A DNA stretch of 64,000 nt from a virus. The translations under genes and the position numbers were made by a program. Below, one piece after another: positions 35,048 to 41,168 of this stretch. How positions within the stretch are numbered: the stretch's first letter is position 1; every line of letters begins with the position of its first letter. Location of the stretch: IMG/VR virus record IMGVR_UViG_3300031920_000341, positions 62,001 through 126,000 of that record, one strand, 5' to 3'. The notes under the pieces were generated by a model. The model searched no databases and had not been told where the DNA came from. It worked only from the letters and a program-made list of their open reading frames with translations.

Positions 35048-35905
35048 TTAATAATAAATATGTTCTCTATCGCGATGATCAACCCAATACACCATTCCGC
35101 CTGTAAATATTCCACTTACACCAGTCATATTATTTACGGTACGACCAGCAAAACCTTCAGAGAACTCAAACCAACCAACTAGATCATCCATTCTTATTCC
35201 ATCTGGATTTCCACATGACTTCATTGTTCCACCGCCATATAAGTATTCAATTTCAGTTTTATGTAGATTTCTATCATATATTAATACATTATCAATTATT
35301 CCTTTAAATGTATATAATTGAACATCATTTTTAGTACCAATCCAAAATGGTTTTATATTACCAAGTGGTTCAGTATGGCTTTCTATATTTATTGATGCGA
35401 CAATTTGTCCATCTATCCAAATTGCGGCATATTCTAGTATATTATCACTTTCACGATATATTGTGAATCCAATAAAATGATCTTTGCCATCATTTATTGA
35501 AAATTCTTCTGGACTAAGGACATTTTCAGTAGAACGCCCATTTAACTTAACCATCAATTTTAATTGACCTCTACTATTCATTTGTAATCTAACATTATTA
35601 TAATAATCAGTATTAAAATCTGATAAAATATATCCATATGGATAATCGCTTACTGTTGAAACCCAACAAAACCAAGAAAATGAACCATAATAAGTATTGA
35701 TTATTGCAGTATTAACATAACCCAAATCAACCAATCCAATACCACTATAATTCATTTCAACATACTTATCTTCTGATTGAGGCTGTGATTTAATATTAAA
35801 TGAATCAGGTTCAATAATTATTTGATATTGAGCTGATGTACTATAATTAAATTGTAACATGATTACAATTATAATCAGTAAATAATTTCTAAATTTTTTC
35901 ATCAT
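35048..35905 (-). CDS. Secreted LamG/concanavalin-like protein
   Basis: 285 residues with a clear N-terminal signal peptide (MMKKFRNYLLIIIVIMLQF, cleavage likely after STSA). The mature part matches the LamG jelly-roll pattern: GSFSWFCWVSTVS, NNVRLQMNSRGQLKLMVKL, GKDHFIGFTIYRESD, AAIWIDGQIVASINI, KPFWIGTKNDVQLYTFKG, IDNVLIYDRNLHKTEIEYLY. Such domains bind sugars or proteins. A signal peptide on a phage lectin-like protein that is not part of the visible tail is unusual; it may be displayed on or secreted from the infected cell. Lies between tRNA-His and an uncharacterised Cys-rich gene, overlapping the latter by 17 bases. Confidence 0.82.
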   Translation of the reverse strand: MMKKFRNYLLIIIVIMLQFNYSTSAQYQIIIEPDSFNIKSQPQSEDKYVEMNYSGIGLVDLGYVNTAIINTYYGSFSWFCWVSTVSDYPYGYILSDFNTDYYNNVRLQMNSRGQLKLMVKLNGRSTENVLSPEEFSINDGKDHFIGFTIYRESDNILEYAAIWIDGQIVASINIESHTEPLGNIKPFWIGTKNDVQLYTFKGIIDNVLIYDRNLHKTEIEYLYGGGTMKSCGNPDGIRMDDLVGWFEFSEGFAGRTVNNMTGVSGIFTGGMVYWVDHRDREHIYY

Positions 35906-36167
35906 TTATAATTTTTGATATTATTTGTTTATTAATGTCAGAAGATAATATTTCTACGTTTTTTCCTGGAAAATCTAGAGATTTCCATCCATTATTTGGA
36001 TCACCTAAAATAATTGCACCACGTTCAACAGATTCTTGAAATGTTTTAAAATCTGGATCGCCACAACTACATTTATCTGTATGGCCACAATAACATAGCT
36101 TACCTTCTTCAGACTTAGTTGTTTTTCTAAGTATAAGCCAATCTTTATAGTCTTGTACTGTTATCAT
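35889..36167 (-). CDS. Small Cys-cluster protein
   Basis: 92 residues from the ATG at 36167 (MITVQDYKDWLILRK...). A longer ORF reading to 36284 would overlap the upstream gene almost entirely out of frame, so I use the internal Met. Residues 24-34 hold a compact CYCGHTDKCSCG cluster, a likely single zinc or Fe-S site, followed by DPDFKTFQESVERGAIILGD. No known family. A metal-binding regulator is possible (inference). It overlaps both neighbours by about 20 bases. Confidence 0.7.
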   Translation of the reverse strand: MITVQDYKDWLILRKTTKSEEGKLCYCGHTDKCSCGDPDFKTFQESVERGAIILGDPNNGWKSLDFPGKNVEILSSDINKQIISKIINDEKI

Positions 36168-36465
36168 AATTAAAATGCGTTTTACCTGGTTTAGGTTCCC
36201 ATTCAAACCATTGCCAACTTGGTTTAATATAATAACACTTGTTGTTTTCATCAACAATCTTATGTGCATTATATTTACCAACATGTAACTTTTGTGGATT
36301 TGAAATTATTAAATTCTTGCCATTTGGATATACATATTCCCTATAATATTCATCAGAAATATCTGTAAATTCTAATCCACTCTGATTAATAAATTTAAAT
36401 TCCTTTGGTGTAATATCATCAAATGCTTTTTCTTTAAGCTGTTTAAAAAATGTTCTTATATTCAT
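36145..36465 (-). CDS. Hypothetical protein
   Basis: 106 residues, mixed alpha/beta (MNIRTFFKQLKEKAFDDITP, EYYREYVYPNGKNLIISNP, KPSWQWFEWEPKPGK). Not recognised. Between tRNA-Trp and the Cys-cluster gene in the tRNA cluster transcript; overlaps the latter by 23 bases. Confidence 0.7.
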   Translation of the reverse strand: MNIRTFFKQLKEKAFDDITPKEFKFINQSGLEFTDISDEYYREYVYPNGKNLIISNPQKLHVGKYNAHKIVDENNKCYYIKPSWQWFEWEPKPGKTHFNYDNSTRL

Positions 36466-36490
36466 TATTTAGTTTATTAGTTTAAAATTG

Positions 36491-36563
36491 CACGTATGAC
36501 AGGCTTCGATCCCGTGACATCCACTTTTGGAGAGTGGCACTCTACCAGCTGAGTTACATACGT
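36491..36563 (-). tRNA. tRNA-Trp (anticodon CCA)
   Basis: Minus-strand cloverleaf: acceptor ACGTATG/CATACGT, D stem ACTC/GAGT, anticodon stem CCACT/AGTGG with loop CTCCAAA, T stem ACGGG/CCTGT with loop ATCGAAG, discriminator G. No CCA encoded. Confidence 0.93.
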
Positions 36564-36566
36564 ATA

Positions 36567-37058
36567 TTATTTTTTAATCCATATCTTCATTTTTTGTGGC
36601 GCTCTTGATTTTCCACCAAAATAAGGTCTTAACCAAAATCCCCAATTTTTATCATGTGTTTCAAATACTTCAACACTATTAGGATCCACATTTGTATTTA
36701 AGATATAACTTTCGCCATTTATTGTAATATAAATTATAAACCATTTATTAGTTTTAACATCACAAAGAAATTCTTTTTGATATCCTTCTTGACTTCCATC
36801 ATACCAATAAGCATATAACTTAATAATATCTTTTTTATCAAAATCAGGTTGCCATCCAACACGTATTGAGTTATTATGATGATCAAACCCAAATCCTAAT
36901 CCACATAATTTATTAATTCCAGTAAATTCAACATTTTCTCTTTCATACCAACAATTTTTATCAAATTTAATGTTAAAATGCGCATCAGTTATATTAACGT
37001 GTGGTTTTATAAAGAACGGAAAACTGTAATGTAAACCTTTTAATATTGTAAATTTCAT
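36567..37058 (-). CDS. Hypothetical protein of a beta-rich Bacteroidota/phage type
   Basis: 163 residues, strongly beta-rich with many aromatic residues: GINKLCGLGFGFDHHNNSIR, VGWQPDFDKKDIIKLYAYWY, GKSRAPQKMKIWIKK. The 'INKLxGxxFGxxHHxxSxRxGWxxD' pattern looks like a group of hypothetical proteins I associate with Bacteroidota genomes and phages, but I cannot name a family or function. A jelly-roll or lectin fold would fit. It lies between tRNA-Trp and tRNA-Ser(GCT) in the same transcript. Confidence 0.75.
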   Translation of the reverse strand: MKFTILKGLHYSFPFFIKPHVNITDAHFNIKFDKNCWYERENVEFTGINKLCGLGFGFDHHNNSIRVGWQPDFDKKDIIKLYAYWYDGSQEGYQKEFLCDVKTNKWFIIYITINGESYILNTNVDPNSVEVFETHDKNWGFWLRPYFGGKSRAPQKMKIWIKK

Positions 37059-37125
37059 TCATATTGATTATTTTTACTGCATTATTAATTATAAATTATA
37101 CGAACTTTAATATTAAAGTTTTAAG

Positions 37126-37209
37126 TGGAAGGTGAGAGGATCGAACTCTCGCAAGTGTTACCTTGTCTCAGATTAGCAATCTGGCCCGTTACCACTCCGG
37201 CAACCTTCC
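37126..37209 (-). tRNA. tRNA-Ser (anticodon GCT)
   Basis: Minus-strand class II tRNA: acceptor GGAAGGT/ACCTTCC, anticodon loop TTGCTAA (anticodon GCT, reads AGC/AGT), a long variable arm, T arm GAGAG-TTCGATC-CTCTC. The first pair of the anticodon stem is C-A, a mismatch. Discriminator appears to be A. Confidence 0.9.
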
Positions 37210-37247
37210 ATATTTAACTGTATTTTTCAAAGAACTTTATTATAAAG

Positions 37248-37330
37248 CGGAAAGTAAACGAATCGAACGCTCATCTGTAACGATGGCCTGGATTTCAAGT
37301 CCAGTTAGACACCATTGTCTGCTACCTTCC
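37248..37330 (-). tRNA. tRNA-Ser (anticodon TGA)
   Basis: Minus-strand class II tRNA: acceptor GGAAGGT/ACTTTCC with one G-T pair, anticodon stem CTGGA/TCCAG with loop CTTGAAA (anticodon TGA, reads TCA), long variable arm, T loop TTCGATT, discriminator G. First tRNA after the leader terminator. Confidence 0.92.
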
Positions 37331-37336
37331 ATAAAT

Positions 37337-37367
37337 AAAAAAACCGAGACTAATAAAGACTCGGTTT
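37337..37367 (-). terminator. Intrinsic terminator of the tRNA-cluster leader
   Basis: Minus-strand stem AAACCGAG/CTCGGTTT with an 11-base loop followed by seven T, directly upstream (7 bases) of tRNA-Ser(TGA). It must be read through for the tRNAs to be made, and its 5' arm also matches an upstream antiterminator segment. Confidence 0.85.
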
Positions 37368-37445
37368 GTAAAAAGTATGATTAAAAATAAAAATTAAGCA
37401 TTACTTGGCCGAGTCGCAAATATGTGACTAGATGAACTGGACCAA
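37337..37445 (-). promoter_or_regulatory. Putative ribosome-controlled attenuator upstream of the tRNA cluster
   Basis: Three exclusive pairings on the minus-strand RNA. Segments 1:2, TTGGTC (37440-37445) with GGCCAA (37405-37410). Segments 2:3 (antiterminator), GACTCGG (37409-37415) with CCGAGTC (37358-37364), seven perfect pairs. Segments 3:4 (terminator), AAACCGAG with CTCGGTTT. Segment 1 lies over the Ser-Trp-Ser codons of a leader ORF, so a stalled ribosome would free segment 2 to pair with 3 and block termination. This matches the classical amino-acid-operon logic; its use for phage tRNA genes is inferred from sequence alone. Confidence 0.6.
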
Positions 37446-37471
37446 CTGTGTATGTATAATATTTTTCTCAT
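37394..37471 (-). CDS. Leader peptide, Ser/Trp/His-rich (25 residues)
   Basis: A 25-codon ORF beginning MRKILYIH, then SWSSSSSH, then IFATRPSNA and stop. The codons include seven Ser (one run of five, using TCC, AGT, TCA, TCT, AGT), one Trp and two His. These are exactly the amino acids of the four tRNA genes that follow (Ser-TGA, Ser-GCT, Trp, His). The stop is 26 bases before the terminator stem. It is too short for a stable enzyme, so its coding content probably acts by ribosome stalling. Confidence 0.65.
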   Translation of the reverse strand: MRKILYIHSWSSSSSHIFATRPSNA

Positions 37472-37608
37472 TACTTAATTATGCTTTATTTTGTTAAATT
37501 TTATTAAAATATTAATTTTAAATGGATTAAGCACTAACCCTCTATCAAGTAGATTTATAAAAATCATTCTTGATTACTTTTAATTATATATTCGAGTTTT
37601 AATGTATT
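37472..37608. other. Non-coding stretch upstream of the tRNA-cluster leader
   Basis: 137 bases between the 107-residue gene and the leader ORF. AT-rich; no tRNA or ORF of substance seen. A spaced inverted repeat ATCAAG/CTTGAT (37544-37574) is present but without a T run. A promoter for the leader should lie here; no clear consensus could be picked out. Confidence 0.5.
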
Positions 37609-37932
37609 TTATTTTTCAATAGGAGGTGGCTCAACATATGTCATTTCGTCATAAAGATCTTCTTCTGAAACATTAACTATTTCAGAAAGACGTTTTGAAA
37701 GAATCCTTCCACGTGCACTTTCTTTATTTAGTTCAATTTCTGCTGAATTCAATTGAGCGAGTTCTAACGTTTTAGCATTCCTGATTGTACGGATATCTTG
37801 TAATTTTATATTAATTACTTTTCCGAGATCTTCAAATTGTTTTAATGCTATATCAAATGCAGATACACAACTTTTACTTTGTTGAGCAATTGATTTAACC
37901 ATTTTAATTGTACCTGTTTTTACATTTCTCAT
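37609..37932 (-). CDS. Hypothetical helical protein
   Basis: 107 residues, helical (QQSKSCVSAFDIALKQFEDL, TLELAQLNSAEIELNKES), with a short Pro-rich, acidic end (MTYVEPPPIEK). Predicted coiled coil in the middle. Not recognised. It starts 17 bases downstream of the 215-residue gene. Confidence 0.7.
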   Translation of the reverse strand: MRNVKTGTIKMVKSIAQQSKSCVSAFDIALKQFEDLGKVINIKLQDIRTIRNAKTLELAQLNSAEIELNKESARGRILSKRLSEIVNVSEEDLYDEMTYVEPPPIEK

Positions 37933-37949
37933 CTTTTTATATATTATTT

Positions 37950-38597
37950 TTATTTAACTCTACTTGCTTGTACTTGATTTCCTGATATTTTATTAAGTGA
38001 TGCATATGCTGCACGTACTTGATCACGAGTCCATGTTGGCTCAAAATATAATGAAATTGTATTATTTTGTTCTGAACCACATTTCCAATAACCCATTGTT
38101 CCAGTAGAATATGCATTCATTATTTGGCCAGAACGACGAATATATTTCTGAGGATTATCCATATTATTTTTTGGATCATTAATTTCTAATTCATCAATTA
38201 GATCGGTAGAAGAACTTATATTATCAAGAGTAGTATTGCTATTGTTATCATCAACAACTACTACTGGTATACTTAAATCATCATGATCAATACTTGGATA
38301 ATAAACTCTAAATATAGAACCTTGTTCTATATAAATATCAATTTCTTGTTCATCACACAATTCCTTCATATCATATGATACAGTATGTTGTTCTGCAATA
38401 AAACCCCATATGCGTAATCTGTTTTTAACATCAAGCGTGGTTGTTTTACCAAACCTACGAAATTCACATTTTACGGCACTAATAAGATTATCATGCCCAT
38501 AAGGTAATTTATCTTTAAGTTTTGTTTCTTTACTTTCACCTACTATTCCAAGTGTTAAAACTCCTAATGCACAATTATCAAAAATATTGTCTTTCAT
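37950..38597 (-). CDS. Hypothetical protein
   Basis: 215 residues. The first 100 residues look like a small folded domain (LISAVKCEFRRFGKTTTLDV, KNRLRIWGFIAEQHTV), the middle (130-160) is Asp/Asn/Ser-rich and probably flexible, and the C-terminus is basic (ASLNKISGNQVQASRVK). No family recognised. A nucleic-acid-linked function is possible given the neighbouring exonuclease but is a guess. Confidence 0.72.
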   Translation of the reverse strand: MKDNIFDNCALGVLTLGIVGESKETKLKDKLPYGHDNLISAVKCEFRRFGKTTTLDVKNRLRIWGFIAEQHTVSYDMKELCDEQEIDIYIEQGSIFRVYYPSIDHDDLSIPVVVVDDNNSNTTLDNISSSTDLIDELEINDPKNNMDNPQKYIRRSGQIMNAYSTGTMGYWKCGSEQNNTISLYFEPTWTRDQVRAAYASLNKISGNQVQASRVK

Positions 38598-38671
38598 TTT
38601 TTATATTTTAGTTTTAAAAATAATATTGCAAACATACTACTTTATTTTGAAACAGAAAAGTAATTATAATT

Positions 38672-39427
38672 TTAACTTGTTGAAATATTAAAATCGCTAT
38701 ATTCTAATATTTCTAAACCACATATCTTCAAAATAACATTAATTGTAGCTATAACATCATAAGAACAATATTTAGCAATAAGATCAATATTATCATTCTC
38801 CCAATAAAAATATCCAACTTGATCGGCATGCATTACATCTTTCGGTGATGGTATATTTAAATGATGAGTTAAAATTTCTAAAGATATAAACGATTCTTGC
38901 CATGCACCAAATCCCCACATTTCAGATGTATCAATTATTGGACTTTCCCATGGTTTCAATATAGAAACATCAATTAAAGGATAAGGAATCTCAATTGCAT
39001 ATTTATATGCACGTTTCATGATATATGGTATATCAAATCGTTTTATATTATGACCAATTATTTTACCTTCACCTTGATATGCTTCAAAATATCTTTTTAT
39101 AAAATTCATAAATTCTTGAAGTAATATTTCTTCATTTGTATTTACAAAAGTACGAATTTGACTTGGTATTCCTTTTACATTAAAGGTTCCCATTGAAATA
39201 CATACTATTTTTGAAAACTCAGCATGAAGCGCAGCCTTTTCTGTATAAAGCTGAGCATCTGATACTTTTTCATTTTCTGGATACCGTCTTCTAAGATACT
39301 CACATCTTTTAGACCACATTTTACCCATTAATGAATCAGCTGCTAATAAATCAGTTAAAGTTCGATATTCTGATACTGTTTCAATATCTATAAAAAGATA
39401 TTTTTCGATTTGTTGTTCTGAATACAT
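38672..39427 (-). CDS. Predicted 3'-5' exonuclease (PolB-exonuclease-like, DNA_pol_B_exo2 type)
   Basis: 251 residues. Exonuclease acidic motifs: LFIDIETVSEY (Exo I, DIE near residue 14), GHNIKRFDIPYI (Exo II, near 128) and YCSYDVIATINVIL (Exo III), with the family signature DVMHADQVGYFYWENDNIDL before Exo III. This matches the family of predicted exonucleases related to the PolB exonuclease domain. It is separate from the polymerase exonuclease half at 6995-8392, so this phage has two. Single-stranded or nicked DNA degradation or repair is the likely role. It faces the divergent RuvC-like gene. Confidence 0.88.
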   Translation of the reverse strand: MYSEQQIEKYLFIDIETVSEYRTLTDLLAADSLMGKMWSKRCEYLRRRYPENEKVSDAQLYTEKAALHAEFSKIVCISMGTFNVKGIPSQIRTFVNTNEEILLQEFMNFIKRYFEAYQGEGKIIGHNIKRFDIPYIMKRAYKYAIEIPYPLIDVSILKPWESPIIDTSEMWGFGAWQESFISLEILTHHLNIPSPKDVMHADQVGYFYWENDNIDLIAKYCSYDVIATINVILKICGLEILEYSDFNISTS

Positions 39428-39552
39428 TTTTTATTAAATCTTTTATATGAATTATATGAAAAATTAGAAAAAGGTTTTTATATTTACTAAATCATATAAC
39501 AAATTTTGTTAAACAAAAAATTTTAGGGAATTCGCGCGATGCGCATGCGGTT

Positions 39553-39597
39553 ACTAAGATACTAAGATAATATATATTTATAAAGATAATAAAGATA
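39553..39597. repeat. Iteron-like short direct repeats
   Basis: ACTAAGAT occurs twice in tandem (39553-39560 and 39561-39568), then TAAAGATA twice (39581-39588 and 39590-39597). The four share an (A/T)A(A/G)GAT core, giving roughly regular spacing. Function unknown; iteron-type protein binding is a possibility. Confidence 0.6.
39575..39582 (-). promoter_or_regulatory. TATAAATA box (minus strand)
   Basis: TATTTATA on the plus strand reads TATAAATA on the minus strand, an exact match to the T4 late core. It lies within the iteron-like repeat array, 148 bases upstream of the exonuclease start. Activity is inferred. Confidence 0.3.
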
Positions 39598-39639
39598 GTA
39601 CGATTATAATGATAGTATTGTATTACCTCCCACCCACCC

Positions 39640-39647
39640 TATTTATA
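39640..39647 (-). promoter_or_regulatory. TATAAATA box (minus strand)
   Basis: Second exact TATAAATA on the minus strand, 213 bases upstream of the exonuclease start codon, following the pyrimidine-rich stretch. T4-type late promoter match; long leader makes use for this gene uncertain. Confidence 0.35.
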
Positions 39648-39741
39648 CTTTGTTTATTGAAAAAGTTTTACTTTATTATAAATTATTTTACTGAATAAAA
39701 CTTTATCATATTGTACTGTATAAACAATAAAGCACTGTTCA

Positions 39742-40434
39742 ATGTACATAATTGGAATAGATTTCTCAATAAAGTTTCCGTCCGCATGTATTACAAATGA
39801 TTTTAAAAATTTTAAATTTATTTCTTTAGTTAATACTAATAATATATCAATAATACATAAAAAGTTTTTAATTGATGCTCAAAAAGCTTTACCTGACTTT
39901 AATATTAAATTTTCCGAAGGTGTACCTAAGAAAGAAGAATATTATATTACTGAACGTAATAAATTATTAAATTATTCTTTATTAAGTAAAAATATGGTTA
40001 ATCTTATAAAAGAACATATTGGAACAATTGATTCTAATGATATACCATTGTTAGCGATTGAAGGTACATCTTTTAATAGTAAAGGTAGTTATGCCTTTGA
40101 ATTACCAGCTGCTTCTATGCTTTTTAAGAATAATATGTATGAAAATGTACTTCTTAAAAATATTAACAATTATTTTGTCTTTCCACCAGCTAATCTTAAA
40201 CAAGCAATTGGATGTAAAGGCAATGCTAAGAAAGATATTATATTTAAACAATTTCTTGATGATCCAGGTATAGATGCTATTAAAGATACGAAGTTTTATA
40301 AGTTCTTAAAATTGAACAAAGATAATCCAAGAGTTTTCAATAATAAGACAGGATTGGTTGCATCACCTTGGAATGATTTAATTGATGCTTATCTTGCTGT
40401 TTTAAAATTGTATAATATAACCTTTAAAAAATAA
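39742..40434 (+). CDS. RuvC-like Holliday-junction resolvase
   Basis: 230 residues with the RNase H/RuvC-fold acidic set: YIIGIDFSI (D7), LLAIEGTSF (E107), NDLIDAYLAV (D212/D215), plus the RuvC-type FVFPPANLKQAIGCKGNAKKD segment (basic loop after the second acidic motif). It would cut Holliday junctions or branched DNA before packaging, the job T4 gives to gp49. The N-terminal acidic residue is followed by SIKFPSAC, common for phage RuvC homologues. First rightward gene, with the late sigma factor 10 bases after it. Confidence 0.82.
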   Translation: MYIIGIDFSIKFPSACITNDFKNFKFISLVNTNNISIIHKKFLIDAQKALPDFNIKFSEGVPKKEEYYITERNKLLNYSLLSKNMVNLIKEHIGTIDSNDIPLLAIEGTSFNSKGSYAFELPAASMLFKNNMYENVLLKNINNYFVFPPANLKQAIGCKGNAKKDIIFKQFLDDPGIDAIKDTKFYKFLKLNKDNPRVFNNKTGLVASPWNDLIDAYLAVLKLYNITFKK

Positions 40435-40443
40435 TTCATAACA

Positions 40444-41133
40444 ATGGGATACGATGTAGGACCTAAACTTAATATAAACAAAAAAGAATTACGTGAAGAA
40501 ATAGTTAAATCAAAAGAAAATGATAAATTAACACCAAATGCTTTAAAATCATTAATTGAAATAGCTAATCATGCAATTAATAGATTACCTTATAATAATC
40601 CAATCGATAGAGAAGATTGTATACAGTCAGCTTTATATGATTTAATGAAATATTGGAGAAATTATAATCCAGAAATTTCTGATAATGCTTTTGCTTTTTA
40701 TACACAGATGGCCAAAAATGGTTATGCTAAAGTATTTAATGTAATTCATAAGAATAAAAAACTAAAAAGTCTTAAGGTATTTAAACCGAGTAATTCTTTT
40801 TATGATTTAAAATCATTAAAATATTCTTTACTTGATTATTACGATACTAATATAAAAGAACAATTTCTTGATAACAATACATCTAATTTTAGATATGATG
40901 TTCCAGATAATTTGGTTGAAAATTATTTTAGATATTCTGGCAATAAAAAGAAATGGAGTGCCTGGTCTAAATTTGATATAATGGAAATGGAACCAGATTT
41001 CGATGAAATATTCAGCCACGAAGATAATAATACAATAGACGCATACTTTTTTGAATTTAAGTTTGAATTTAAGACAAATATTGATTTTGTTTCATTAGAT
41101 CAGTTAGGTGAAAGCGAAATCTACAGTATTTAA
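40444..41133 (+). CDS. gp55-like late sigma factor with fused baseplate-type domain
   Basis: 229 residues. Residues about 57-105 (DREDCIQSALYDLMKYWRNY, NPEISDNAFAFYTQMAKNGY) match the phage sigma/gp55 region that binds RNA polymerase and the promoter (NPFAYFTQ-type helix). Residues about 158-212 (YFRYSGNKKKWSAWSKFD..., FFEFKFEFK) are similar to residues 57-105 of the baseplate-type protein at 58660 (RFFRYSKNKDIWSMWYDID..., FYVELKYEYD). The T4 late sigma is about 185 residues, so the extra C-terminal part is additional. It would direct host RNA polymerase to ATAAATA promoters. Confidence 0.82.
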   Translation: MGYDVGPKLNINKKELREEIVKSKENDKLTPNALKSLIEIANHAINRLPYNNPIDREDCIQSALYDLMKYWRNYNPEISDNAFAFYTQMAKNGYAKVFNVIHKNKKLKSLKVFKPSNSFYDLKSLKYSLLDYYDTNIKEQFLDNNTSNFRYDVPDNLVENYFRYSGNKKKWSAWSKFDIMEMEPDFDEIFSHEDNNTIDAYFFEFKFEFKTNIDFVSLDQLGESEIYSI

Positions 41134-41168
41134 TATAAAGGGATATATAATTAAAATAGCTGTTTTAA

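Larger units (their letters stand above)
39428..39741. other. Divergent, repeat-rich intergenic region
   Basis: 314 bases without a gene, between the leftward exonuclease gene and the rightward RuvC-like gene. Contains an inverted repeat around AAATTTTGTT (39501), a GC-rich block with ATGCGCAT palindrome (39530-39550), tandem octamers ACTAAGAT and TAAAGATA (39553-39597), two TATTTATA motifs (39575, 39640) and a pyrimidine-rich stretch CCTCCCACCCACCC (39627-39639). Could be promoter region or origin; see separate finding. Confidence 0.7.

Noticed and set aside
36168-36284. N-terminal extension of the Cys-cluster ORF
   Set aside because: Those codons lie almost wholly within the neighbouring gene in another frame; the internal ATG is the likely start.
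37544-37574. Spaced inverted repeat ATCAAG/CTTGAT after the 107-residue gene
   Set aside because: Six pairs with a 19-base loop and no T run; too weak for a terminator.
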